From the NCBI GenBank assembly GCA_947464215.1, contig CANHVX010000015.1, forward strand, positions 1 to 13,028: a DNA stretch of 13,028 nucleotides. The letters are read 5' to 3'. Of this stretch, positions 6,552-13,028 are shown in pieces; the first letter of the stretch is position 1, and the number at the start of each line of letters is the position of its first letter. This stretch comes from Pseudomonadaceae bacterium (lineage in GTDB: Bacteria; Pseudomonadota; Alphaproteobacteria; UBA2136; UBA6156). The translations under genes and the position numbers were made by a program. The notes under the pieces were generated by a model. That model was not told the DNA's origin. It saw only the letters and a list, made by a program, of their open reading frames with translations, and searched no databases.

Positions 6552-7949
6552 CTAAGCCGCTTTCAGCGCGGTGCCAATCTTTTCCACCACATCCTTGGCA
6601 TCCCCCAGCACCAGCGCACAGTTGTCCATGGTGAACAGGGGGTTATCCACGCCCGCATAGCCGGGGCGGTGGCTGCGTTTCACCACATAAACCTGCTTGG
6701 CGTGCCAGGCTTCCAGCACGGGCATGCCGTAAATGGGGCTGCCTTTGTGGGTTTGGGCGGCGGGGTTCACCACGTCGTTGGCGCCTAAAATCAGCACCAC
6801 ATCGGCCTCGGCAAAACGCGGGTTCACATCGTCCAGCTCCAGCACCATGTCGTAGGGGATATCCGCTTCCGCCAGCAGCACATTCATGTGCCCCGGCATG
6901 CGCCCGGCTACGGGGTGGATGGCAAACAGCACCTCCACATGGCGCTCGCCCAGGGTTACCATCAGGCTTTTTACAGCGTGTTGGGCTTGGGCCACCGCCA
7001 TGCCGTAGCCGGGCACCACAATCACCCGCTCGGCTTCGCTCAACCGGTAGGCCACATCCTCCACCCCGGCCAATTGCGGGGCTTTGCCGCCGTCCGTTGT
7101 CCCCACGGCCGCGGCTTCCGTCCCGGCGCTGCCAAAGCCACCCAAAATCACACTCACAAAACTGCGCTGCATGGCGTGGCACATCACGTAGGAAAGAATG
7201 GCCCCACTCACGCCCACCAAAGCCCCCACCAGCACCAGCAGCGGCTGTTCCAGCATAAAGCCGGTGGCGGCGGCCGCCCACCCCGAATAGCTGTTGAGCA
7301 TACTCACCACCACGGGCATATCGGCCCCCCCAATCGGGGCCACCACCGTCACGCCCAGCACCAGGGCTAATAGGCAAATCAGGGCCAAGGCCCAGCCGGA
7401 ATGGGTGGCCACAAACACGGCGCACATCAGCACCAATCCCACGGCAAGGCCCAGGTTCAGCCAATGGCGCCCCACCCAACGCCAGGGCGTTCCGCTCACC
7501 ACACCTTGCAATTTTAAGGCCGCCAACACACTCCCCGTCAGCGTGATAAGCCCAATCGCTGCGCCCACGCCCATTTCCAGGGTTTCTTTGGTTTGTAAAA
7601 CATCCAGCACGTCGTGGCGCATAAACATCCCCACCGCCACCAAACCCGCAGCAAGGCCCACCAGGCTATGGAACATCGCCACCAGCTGCGGCAACGCCGT
7701 CAGCGGCGTGCGGCGCGCCAGCGGGATACCCACCGCGGCCCCCACGGCCAACCCGGCCAGCACCCAGCCGTAGGCCTGCACGCTGGGGTGAAGGAGCGCC
7801 AGCACCACCGCCAGCCCCACGCCCAGCATGGCACACAGGTTGCCCCGGCGGGCTGTTGTGGGGTGGCTAAGGCCCTGCAGGCCCACCACACATAAAACAC
7901 CGGCCAGCAGGCCAAGCATCAGGGTCAGGTCGGGGCCGAGCAGGTTCAT
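6552..7949 (-). CDS. pntB: NAD(P) transhydrogenase subunit beta
   Basis: This is the membrane and NADP(H)-binding subunit of proton-translocating transhydrogenase, which couples inward proton flow to hydride transfer from NADH to NADP+. The first roughly 275 residues hold about nine hydrophobic helices, including AMFHSLVGLAA, whose His94 corresponds to the proton-channel His91 of E. coli PntB, and GGADMPVVVSMLNSYSGWAA with Asp210 matching Asp213. The C-terminal domain III binds NADP(H): VVPGYGMAVAQAQ (311-323), HPVAGRMPGHMN (345-356), GANDVVNPAA (389-398) and GYAGVDNPLF (430-439). Its length of 465 residues is typical. The ATG lies two bases after the pntAB stop, with TAAGGCG upstream inside pntAB. 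It is the last gene of the pnt operon; no convincing terminator is visible in the gap to mtgA. Confidence 0.97.
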   Translation of the reverse strand: MNLLGPDLTLMLGLLAGVLCVVGLQGLSHPTTARRGNLCAMLGVGLAVVLALLHPSVQAYGWVLAGLAVGAAVGIPLARRTPLTALPQLVAMFHSLVGLAAGLVAVGMFMRHDVLDVLQTKETLEMGVGAAIGLITLTGSVLAALKLQGVVSGTPWRWVGRHWLNLGLAVGLVLMCAVFVATHSGWALALICLLALVLGVTVVAPIGGADMPVVVSMLNSYSGWAAAATGFMLEQPLLVLVGALVGVSGAILSYVMCHAMQRSFVSVILGGFGSAGTEAAAVGTTDGGKAPQLAGVEDVAYRLSEAERVIVVPGYGMAVAQAQHAVKSLMVTLGERHVEVLFAIHPVAGRMPGHMNVLLAEADIPYDMVLELDDVNPRFAEADVVLILGANDVVNPAAQTHKGSPIYGMPVLEAWHAKQVYVVKRSHRPGYAGVDNPLFTMDNCALVLGDAKDVVEKIGTALKAA

Positions 7950-7951
7950 GG

Positions 7952-8341
7952 TTACGCCTTACGTTCCGCCTTGCGCTCTGGGTTAGCGGCAGGGGTGCTG
8001 CGGGGTTTATACATCGCCAACATGCGCGCCGTTATGGCAAATCCGCCAAAGATATTCACCGCACACAGCGCCACCGCCAAAAACCCAAAAACGCGCGCCG
8101 CCCACTGCCAAAACCCTAGGCCCGTGGCCTGCGTGCACGCCAGCGTGGTGCAACTTTCAGGGCCCACAATGGCGGGCCCGGCCACCAGAATGGCCGCCAC
8201 CACCACAATGCCTGAAATCGCATTGGTCACCGCCATAAGGGGGGTATGGAGGGCAGGCGTCACGCCCCACACCACAAAATAGCCAATTACGCTGCCTAAA
8301 ACCAGCACCACCATCAGCCACGCCAGCAGGCTTGCATCCAT
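7952..8341 (-). CDS. pntAB: NAD(P) transhydrogenase subunit alpha, membrane part (PntAB)
   Basis: This small membrane subunit exists separately in Rhodospirillum-type three-polypeptide transhydrogenases and corresponds to the C-terminal helices of E. coli PntA. Of its 129 residues, the hallmark segment VTPALHTPLMAVTNAISG (27-44) links the first two helices, and AVNIFGGFAITARMLAM (94-110) is the typical last helix; a basic tail ends in ERKAERKA. Three to four transmembrane helices are expected. A loop between helices holds two cysteines (Cys64 and Cys69 in ESCTTLACT), which I do not recall as a usual feature of the family. A ribosome site AAAGGA lies inside the last codons of the preceding lipoprotein gene, four bases of gap separate the two genes, and the next gene pntB starts two bases after the stop. 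Confidence 0.95.
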   Translation of the reverse strand: MDASLLAWLMVVLVLGSVIGYFVVWGVTPALHTPLMAVTNAISGIVVVAAILVAGPAIVGPESCTTLACTQATGLGFWQWAARVFGFLAVALCAVNIFGGFAITARMLAMYKPRSTPAANPERKAERKA

Positions 8342-8345
8342 GGGT

Positions 8346-8474
8346 TTATCGTCCTTTCCAGGCTTTCATGGTTATCGCGGCTTCATCGTCGGTGGGTGCG
8401 GGGCACTGGGCGGGGTCCAGGGCCAGGTAGCGCCCGCCACATCCTGCCAAGGTTAAAACGGTTAAACTCATCAT
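8346..8474 (-). CDS. Very small lipoprotein embedded in the pnt operon
   Basis: This 42-residue gene has no family I recognise. Its start is set by an ATG (8474) that overlaps the TGA of the EamA-like gene as ATGA, with AAGGA five bases upstream. Residues 1-11 (MMSLTVLTLAG) form a short hydrophobic segment ending in a lipobox, LAGC, with Cys12 as the predicted lipid-modified residue. The mature peptide would be only 31 residues, with one more cysteine (24) and a mixed charged tail. The signal segment lacks the usual positive charge near the N-terminus, which lowers confidence in export. An in-frame GTG 15 bases upstream would add an Arg but has no better ribosome site. Tight coupling to both neighbours (overlap above, four bases below) argues for translation. 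It may also serve mainly to couple pntAB translation, since the pntAB ribosome site lies inside it. Confidence 0.6.
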   Translation of the reverse strand: MMSLTVLTLAGCGGRYLALDPAQCPAPTDDEAAITMKAWKGR

Positions 8475-8908
8475 GATAATCCTTGCCACGCCAATAATCC
8501 TACACTGGTTATCGCAAGCGCAATGCCCATGCCTTGCGCCCATCCCAGCGGTTCATGCAACATCCACGCGCCCAACACAACCGTTGTCAGCATAGAAACC
8601 ACATTAAAAATGGTAAAGCTAATTCCGGCCGGGGCCCCCTGTCCCAGCACGGTAAACAGCAATACGTTGGAAACCAGTCCTGCCACGGCTCCCCAAACCG
8701 CCCATTGCACACCCTCTGGCGTGGCGATGTTGGCTAAAAACACATCGTGCTGCTTCCACACGGCATAGGCCATAAGGCCTGCCCCCACCACCACAAAATA
8801 AACCCCAATCGGCAACAGCCCCACACCTTTCACGCTGGCCAGCTTCAGGGCCAGGTTGGTCAGGCCGATAAAAAACCCGCCACCAATAATCATCCACACC
8901 CAGCTCAT
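8471..8908 (-). CDS. Half-size EamA/DMT-type membrane protein
   Basis: This 145-residue protein is almost entirely hydrophobic, with five probable membrane helices (about residues 4-24, 30-50, 66-88, 96-116 and 123-141). The C-terminal part, SMLTTVVLGAWMLHEPLGWAQ and then GIALAITSVGLLA, has the spacing and the E-P/L-x-x-x-Q-x-x-G character of the EamA (DMT) and small multidrug resistance transporters. It is one EamA unit, half the length of usual ten-helix members, so it would have to work as a dimer. The substrate cannot be told from sequence. Its ATG overlaps the pntAA TGA (ATGA) and its own TGA overlaps the lipoprotein ATG, so it is co-translated within the transhydrogenase operon. No typical Shine-Dalgarno is seen before the ATG. 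Alternatively it could be a transhydrogenase-specific membrane partner rather than a transporter. Confidence 0.8.
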   Translation of the reverse strand: MSWVWMIIGGGFFIGLTNLALKLASVKGVGLLPIGVYFVVVGAGLMAYAVWKQHDVFLANIATPEGVQWAVWGAVAGLVSNVLLFTVLGQGAPAGISFTIFNVVSMLTTVVLGAWMLHEPLGWAQGMGIALAITSVGLLAWQGLS

Positions 8909-9978
8909 GGCTGCACCCGCATGGCGGCAATCAGCTCATCCTCAAACGTCAGAGCGTTATCTTTGATAAGTATGCCCAGCACGTTGGCCATGTTGGTGGC
9001 CCAGAAGCGGCTGGCATCCCCCGCCAGGGTCGAGGGCCAGTTGGTTTCCCCCACCAGCGTCACGCCCGTGGCGCTTTGCACCACCGCGTCGGCACGGGTC
9101 AGGGGGCAGTTCCCCCCCCCTATGCCGTTGGCGTTATTGAAGCCACCCGCGGCCAAGTCCACCACCACGCTGCCCCGCCGCATGGCGGCTACGGCGTCCT
9201 CCGAAATCAGCACCGGCGCCGCACGCCCCGGCACTTGGGCGGTCGAAATCACGCCATCGCTGGCGGCAATAAACGGTGCAAGCTTACCCTGAAGAACCCG
9301 CAAGCCCGCCTCATCCATGGCCCCGGCATAGCCCCCCTGCCCGGCCGAGGTCGGCCCGTCCACCTCTACCACTTTGGCGCCCAGGCTGCGTATTTGCTCC
9401 GCCACTTCTGGCCGCACGTCAAAGGCCGAAACGGCCGCGCCCAACCGCCGCGCGGTGGCAATGGCCTGCAAGCCGGCCACCCCTACCCCCAGCACCAAAA
9501 CTTTGGCCGGCTTGGAACTTCCGGCCGCGGTCGTCAGGGGCGGCAACAGGCGGGGCAAATGGTGCGCCACCGCCAAGGCTGCCGCATAGCCTCCCAGGTT
9601 GGCCTGGCTCGAGAGCACATCCATCGCCTGGGCGCGGCTGGTGCGGGGCAGTTTTTCCAGCGCCAACACCGTATCCGCCCCCGTCACCGCTTTGGCGCCC
9701 AACCCCACCACCACCTCGGCCTTGGCATAGGGCAATGTGGTGGGCAGGTTTAAACTCAAGGCAACATCCACCGGGGTTTTGGCTATGTCGCGGGGCAGAA
9801 GAATCTCAACCCCAACGGCTGTATAGGCGGCGTCATCAAAACCGGCATGTTCACCGGCGCCGGTCGGCACATACACGCGCAGTCCCCGCTTGATAAGCTT
9901 CGCCGCCACGTCGGGCACCATCGGCACACGCCGCTCACGTGCCGTTTCATTCCCACAGATGCCAATCGCCAAAGTCAT
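8905..9978 (-). CDS. pntAA: NAD(P) transhydrogenase subunit alpha, NAD-binding part (PntAA)
   Basis: This soluble subunit (domain I) binds NAD(H) and passes hydride to the NADP of PntB. It has 357 residues and two Rossmann-like domains. GVGVAGLQAIATARRLGA (164-181) is the nucleotide loop, followed by DVRPEVAEQIRSLGA (187-201). The loop PRTSRAQAMDVLSSQ (111-125) carries Arg112, Gln117, Asp120 and Ser123, matching the R. rubrum RQD loop (Arg127, Gln132, Asp135, Ser138). GQGGYAGAM (213-221) is the mobile loop over the nucleotide. The related alanine dehydrogenase is excluded by the downstream pntAB and pntB. I prefer ATG 9978 because MTLAI aligns with the family N-terminus (MKIAI in R. rubrum); a GTG at 9984 is possible. 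It is the first gene of the pnt block, 83 bases after glmM. Its stop overlaps the next start as ATGA. Confidence 0.95.
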   Translation of the reverse strand: MTLAIGICGNETARERRVPMVPDVAAKLIKRGLRVYVPTGAGEHAGFDDAAYTAVGVEILLPRDIAKTPVDVALSLNLPTTLPYAKAEVVVGLGAKAVTGADTVLALEKLPRTSRAQAMDVLSSQANLGGYAAALAVAHHLPRLLPPLTTAAGSSKPAKVLVLGVGVAGLQAIATARRLGAAVSAFDVRPEVAEQIRSLGAKVVEVDGPTSAGQGGYAGAMDEAGLRVLQGKLAPFIAASDGVISTAQVPGRAAPVLISEDAVAAMRRGSVVVDLAAGGFNNANGIGGGNCPLTRADAVVQSATGVTLVGETNWPSTLAGDASRFWATNMANVLGILIKDNALTFEDELIAAMRVQP

Positions 9979-9984
9979 GGGCAC

Positions 9985-9990
9985 ATGCTA
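9985..9990 (-). promoter_or_regulatory. Possible -10 box of the pnt operon, leaderless candidate
   Basis: On the minus strand TAGCAT ends six bases before the pntAA ATG at 9978, and no Shine-Dalgarno lies between. A TTGAGG lies 14 bases upstream, too close for a normal -35. The same hexamer at the same distance from the ATG occurs at mtgA. Without a good -35, read-through from glmM remains an alternative. Confidence 0.3.
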
Positions 9991-10061
9991 GGCGCAGCCT
10001 GTCGCCTCAACCAGCCCCCATGCCTAAAGGCTGGCCACAAAACGCGCTATGCCCGCAAAAA

Positions 10062-11420
10062 TCAACCCGCCGCCGCCCGGATAACCCGCACCAGCGCCTC
10101 CAAATGGGCGCGCATCGCCTCCTCCGTGCGGGCTTCCACCATCACGCGGATAAGCGGCTCGGTGCCGCTTTTGCGCACCAGCACACGGCCGTCCTGGCCC
10201 AGGGCTTTTTCGGCGGCGGCTAGGGCGGCAATCACGGGCGCCTTGGCCAGAATGTCCGCCGCTTTGGCCCCGGGAGCCAACCGGATATTTTCCAACGCCT
10301 GTGGCCACGGGGTGAAGAGCGCGCGCAAGGCGCTGGGCTTTTTGCCCGTATCGGCCAAGTAGGCCAGCACCTGCAACGCCGCCAAAATTCCATCACCGGT
10401 GGTGGCGTAGTCACGGAAAATCAGGTGCCCGCTTTGCTCGCCGCCAAGGTTGCAGCCGTGGGTGCGCATACCGGCTTCCACGTAGTGGTCCCCCACTGCG
10501 GTGCGGTGCAGGGTCAGGTCAAGGCTCGTTAAAAACGCCTCAAACCCCATGTTGCTCATCACGGTGGCCACCACGCCTCCGCCCGAAAGCTTGTGGTGGG
10601 TCTTCAAATGCTGTGCCATCGCCGCCAAAATCACATCGCCGTCCAGAACAGCTCCGGTTTCATCGACCAAAATCAACCGGTCCGCATCGCCATCCAACGC
10701 AATGCCCAGGTGGGCGCCATGGGCGCGCACGGCGTCGGCCAGCGCGTCGGGGTGCGTTGCCCCAACACCGGCGTTGATATTAAACCCATCCGGCGCCGTG
10801 CCAATTTTAATCACCTCGGCCCCCATCTCCCAAAAAATACGGGGCGCAATGCGGTAAGCGGCGCCATGGGCGCAGTCCACCACCAGCTTTAGGCCGTCAA
10901 AGCGCAGGTGGCTGGGCACGCTGGTTTTCACAAATTCAATATAGCGCCCCACGGCGTCTTCCAGGCGTTCGGCTTTTCCAATGTGGTCAGGCCCCACCAG
11001 CTGTAGGCGCGCGGGGTTGTCCACCAAGGCTTCCACATCATCCACCATGGTGCCGTTTATTTTCACCCCATCCGGGCCGAAAAATTTAATCCCGTTGTCA
11101 TGGTAAGGGTTGTGGCTGGCGGTAATCATCACGCCCAGGTCGGCGCGCAAACTGCGGGTCAGCATCGCCACGGCGGGGGTGGGTAAGGGCCCTACCAGCA
11201 AGCAGGTAAACCCCATGCTGGTAAAGGCGGCTTGCAAACTGCTTTCAATCATGTAGCCAGAAAGCCGGGTGTCTTTGCCAATCACCACGGTGGGCGAGCT
11301 ATGCCCGCACCGCCCACGTATAACCTGCGCCGCCGCCTGCCCGATTTTCACAATCACATCGGGGCGCAGAACATCGCCATTGGCCAACCCACGTATGCCA
11401 TCGGTTCCAAAGTAGCGCAT
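10062..11420 (-). CDS. glmM: Phosphoglucosamine mutase GlmM
   Basis: GlmM converts glucosamine-6-phosphate to glucosamine-1-phosphate in the cytoplasm, on the way to UDP-GlcNAc for peptidoglycan and lipopolysaccharide. The 452 residues have all alpha-D-phosphohexomutase signatures: N-terminal FGTDGIRG (4-11), the phosphoserine loop TASHNP with catalytic Ser102 (100-105), the magnesium loop DGDADR (243-248), the sugar-binding GGEQSGH (326-332) and the phosphate-binding RKSGTEP (416-422). The short N-terminus and TASHNPYHDNGIKFFGPDG type loop distinguish GlmM from phosphomannomutases. A ribosome site AAGGAT (plus-strand 11427-11432) lies six bases before the ATG, and the gene begins 26 bases after ftsH stops, so it is in the ftsH operon, an arrangement common in proteobacteria. 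Confidence 0.97.
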   Translation of the reverse strand: MRYFGTDGIRGLANGDVLRPDVIVKIGQAAAQVIRGRCGHSSPTVVIGKDTRLSGYMIESSLQAAFTSMGFTCLLVGPLPTPAVAMLTRSLRADLGVMITASHNPYHDNGIKFFGPDGVKINGTMVDDVEALVDNPARLQLVGPDHIGKAERLEDAVGRYIEFVKTSVPSHLRFDGLKLVVDCAHGAAYRIAPRIFWEMGAEVIKIGTAPDGFNINAGVGATHPDALADAVRAHGAHLGIALDGDADRLILVDETGAVLDGDVILAAMAQHLKTHHKLSGGGVVATVMSNMGFEAFLTSLDLTLHRTAVGDHYVEAGMRTHGCNLGGEQSGHLIFRDYATTGDGILAALQVLAYLADTGKKPSALRALFTPWPQALENIRLAPGAKAADILAKAPVIAALAAAEKALGQDGRVLVRKSGTEPLIRVMVEARTEEAMRAHLEALVRVIRAAAG

Positions 11421-11446
11421 GGTTGAATCCTTAAAAACGTGAATCG

Positions 11447-13028
11447 TTAGGCTTTGGGTTTGCGGGGCGCACGGGGGGCTTTGGGGGCGGCATCGGTGCT
11501 GTAGGCCTCGGCAGCGGCTTTGGGGCTGCCCAGTTTTGGCTTGGGCTTACCGTGCAGAACCACGGGCTTGCCGGCCAGCAGGTCATCCACTTGGCCACGG
11601 TCCAGGGTTTCATATTCCAGCAGGGCTTCGGCCAAGGCTTCCAAGTCTTTGCGGTGGGCTTTCACAATCGCCAGACACCGCGCGTAAGCAGCATCAATCA
11701 TCGCTTTCACAGTGGCATCCACCTTGGCGGCCATGGTCTCCGAGATATGGCTCCGGCTGCCAATATCCCGCCCAAGGAACACTTGGCTTTCTTTTTCGCC
11801 ATAATTCATCACGCCAAGCTCGCTCATGCCCCATTGGGTCACCATGCGGCGGGCCAGCTCGGTGGCGCGCTCAATGTCGTTGCTGGCGCCGCTGGTTTGT
11901 TGGCCGTTCAAGAACAGCTCTTCGGCAATTCGTCCGCCAAACAGCATCGCCATTTGGTTTTCCAGATACTGCTTGCTGTAGGTGAATTTGTCTTCGCCCG
12001 GCAAACTCATGGTCACGCCCAGCGCGCGCCCGCGCGGGATGATAGTCACCTTGTGCAGCGGGTCTTTTTCGCCTTCCAAGTGCAGCATGGCAATCGCGTG
12101 CCCGGCTTCATGGTAGGCGGTGGTGCGCTTTTGGGCTTCGGTCATCACGGTGCTGCGGCGCTCGGCACCCATCATCACTTTGTCTTTGGCGGCTTCAAAG
12201 TCGCTCATGTCCACCAGGCGCTTGTTGCCGCGGGCGGCCATCAGCGCCGCTTCATTCACCAGGTTTTCCAAATCCGCGCCGCTAAAGCCAGGGGTTCCGC
12301 GGGCCAAAACCTCCGCTTCCACATCGGCAGCAAGGGGCACTTTGTGCATATGCACGTGCAAAATCTGTTCGCGGCCGCGTATATCCGGCAGCGGCACCAC
12401 CACCTGCCGGTCAAAACGTCCGGGGCGGAGCAGCGCGGGGTCCAGCACATCGGGGCGGTTGGTGGCGGCGATAATAATCACGCCTTCGCTGGCGTCAAAG
12501 CCGTCCATTTCCACCAACATGGCGTTAAGGGTTTGTTCGCGTTCGTCGTTGCCGCCGCCAAGGCCTGCGCCACGGTGGCGCCCCACGGCGTCAATTTCAT
12601 CAATAAATATGATGCACGGCGCATGCTTTTTGCCGGTTTCAAACAGGTCGCGCACGCGGGCGGCCCCCACACCCACAAACATTTCTACAAAATCGGAACC
12701 TGAAATGCTGAAGAACGGCACGCCCGCCTCGCCCGCCACGGCCTTGGCCAGCAACGTTTTACCCGTTCCTGGGCTGCCCGAAAGCAGCACGCCCTTGGGT
12801 ATCCGCCCGCCCAAGCGCTGGAATTTATTGGGGTCTTTCAAAAATTCCACAATTTCTTCAAGCTCTTGCTTAGCTTCTTCCACACCGGCCACATCGGCGA
12901 AGGTGGTTTTCACCTTGCTTTCGCTTTGCACGTTGATGCGCGCCTTGCCAAAGCCAAAGGGCCCGCCACCGGCTCCACCTTTGCCGCCGGGTTGCATTTG
13001 GCGCATAAAATAAATCCAAATCACAATA
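11447..13028 (-). CDS. ftsH: ATP-dependent zinc metalloprotease FtsH, 5' part cut by window edge
   Basis: FtsH is a membrane-anchored hexameric AAA+ protease that degrades misfolded membrane proteins and regulatory proteins, including LpxC and sigma-32 in other proteobacteria. The visible 525 residues (numbered from 13024) begin at the end of the second membrane helix (IWIYFMRQMQ); the N-terminal helix and periplasmic domain are outside the window, so the GTG at 13024 is not the start. The sequence shows Walker A GSPGTGKT (83-90), the pore loop around FVEMFVG (112-118), Walker B IIFIDEID (138-145), the second region of homology ending LLRPGRFDR (198-206), and the zinc site HEAGH (305-309) with Asp383 as third ligand. 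The Walker A reads GSPGTGKT instead of the usual GPPGTGKT. A Lys/Pro/Ala-rich tail ends the protein. It is followed by glmM in the same operon. Confidence 0.97.
   Translation of the reverse strand, partial: IVIWIYFMRQMQPGGKGGAGGGPFGFGKARINVQSESKVKTTFADVAGVEEAKQELEEIVEFLKDPNKFQRLGGRIPKGVLLSGSPGTGKTLLAKAVAGEAGVPFFSISGSDFVEMFVGVGAARVRDLFETGKKHAPCIIFIDEIDAVGRHRGAGLGGGNDEREQTLNAMLVEMDGFDASEGVIIIAATNRPDVLDPALLRPGRFDRQVVVPLPDIRGREQILHVHMHKVPLAADVEAEVLARGTPGFSGADLENLVNEAALMAARGNKRLVDMSDFEAAKDKVMMGAERRSTVMTEAQKRTTAYHEAGHAIAMLHLEGEKDPLHKVTIIPRGRALGVTMSLPGEDKFTYSKQYLENQMAMLFGGRIAEELFLNGQQTSGASNDIERATELARRMVTQWGMSELGVMNYGEKESQVFLGRDIGSRSHISETMAAKVDATVKAMIDAAYARCLAIVKAHRKDLEALAEALLEYETLDRGQVDDLLAGKPVVLHGKPKPKLGSPKAAAEAYSTDAAPKAPRAPRKPKA

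Noticed and set aside
8346..8543. Longer 65-codon version of the lipoprotein gene starting at 8543
   Set aside because: The extra N-terminal residues overlap the end of the EamA-like gene and would bury the lipobox. The ATG at 8474 has the ribosome site and the ATGA overlap.
10005..10035. CCAGCC / GGCTGG hairpin between glmM and pntAA on the minus strand
   Set aside because: The stem is only six pairs with a 12-base loop, and no T-run follows; it is weak as a terminator and no riboswitch-like structure surrounds it.
11552..13013. Long plus-strand open frames opposite ftsH
   Set aside because: They are His/Gly- or Ser/Pro-rich translations of the reverse complement of ftsH, without motifs or ribosome sites.
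1..13028. Apparent excess of C over G on the plus strand, suggesting the minus strand is the leading strand
   Set aside because: Hand counts of single 60-base lines gave conflicting results: 4261-4320 and 9121-9180 are C-rich, while 11101-11160 is G-rich. A cumulative skew over the chromosome would be needed.

Overview
The window is GC-rich chromosomal DNA, tightly packed with housekeeping genes. It most likely comes from an alphaproteobacterium. The evidence is the ftsH-glmM pair, the three-subunit (pntAA/pntAB/pntB) transhydrogenase of the Rhodospirillum type, a class I (archaeal-type) lysyl-tRNA synthetase, an alphaproteobacterial-style MtgA, and -10 elements resembling the Caulobacter GCTANAWC consensus. 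The order or genus cannot be fixed from the sequence alone. There are no insertion sequences, phage genes, CRISPR arrays or rRNA genes.

Layout. Positions 1-3128 (minus strand) hold a compact operon: a HAD-UbiA fusion protein, then a DprE1-type FAD oxidase, then a DprE2-type short-chain reductase cut by the left edge. Together they match the mycobacterial route from PRPP and polyprenyl phosphate to polyprenyl-phosphoryl-arabinose, the donor of D-arabinofuranose. Upstream of it lies tRNA-Thr(GGT) on the minus strand, with its own promoter and an intrinsic terminator that separates it from the operon. Three plus-strand genes follow: a small secreted protein of unknown function (3489-4028) with a strong terminator, class I lysyl-tRNA synthetase (4110-5705), and the peptidoglycan glycosyltransferase MtgA (5796-6512).

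From 6552 to the right edge all genes are again on the minus strand. In transcription order they are ftsH (5' end outside the window), glmM, then pntAA, a five-helix half-size EamA-like membrane protein, a 42-residue lipoprotein, pntAB and pntB. The five genes of the pnt block are joined by ATGA overlaps or gaps of 2-4 bases, so the two extra small genes are built into the proton-translocating transhydrogenase operon.

The points most worth a second look are these: the polyprenyl-arabinose cassette with a phosphatase-like domain fused to its prenyltransferase; loss of the benzothiazinone-target cysteine in the DprE1 homologue; the two unexplained genes inside the pnt operon; and a recurring arrangement in which the first gene of a transcript has a -10-like box 6-7 bases before its ATG and no Shine-Dalgarno (leaderless candidates), whereas several internal genes have clear ribosome sites. 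No wholly new system is evident, and most of the window is ordinary core genome.
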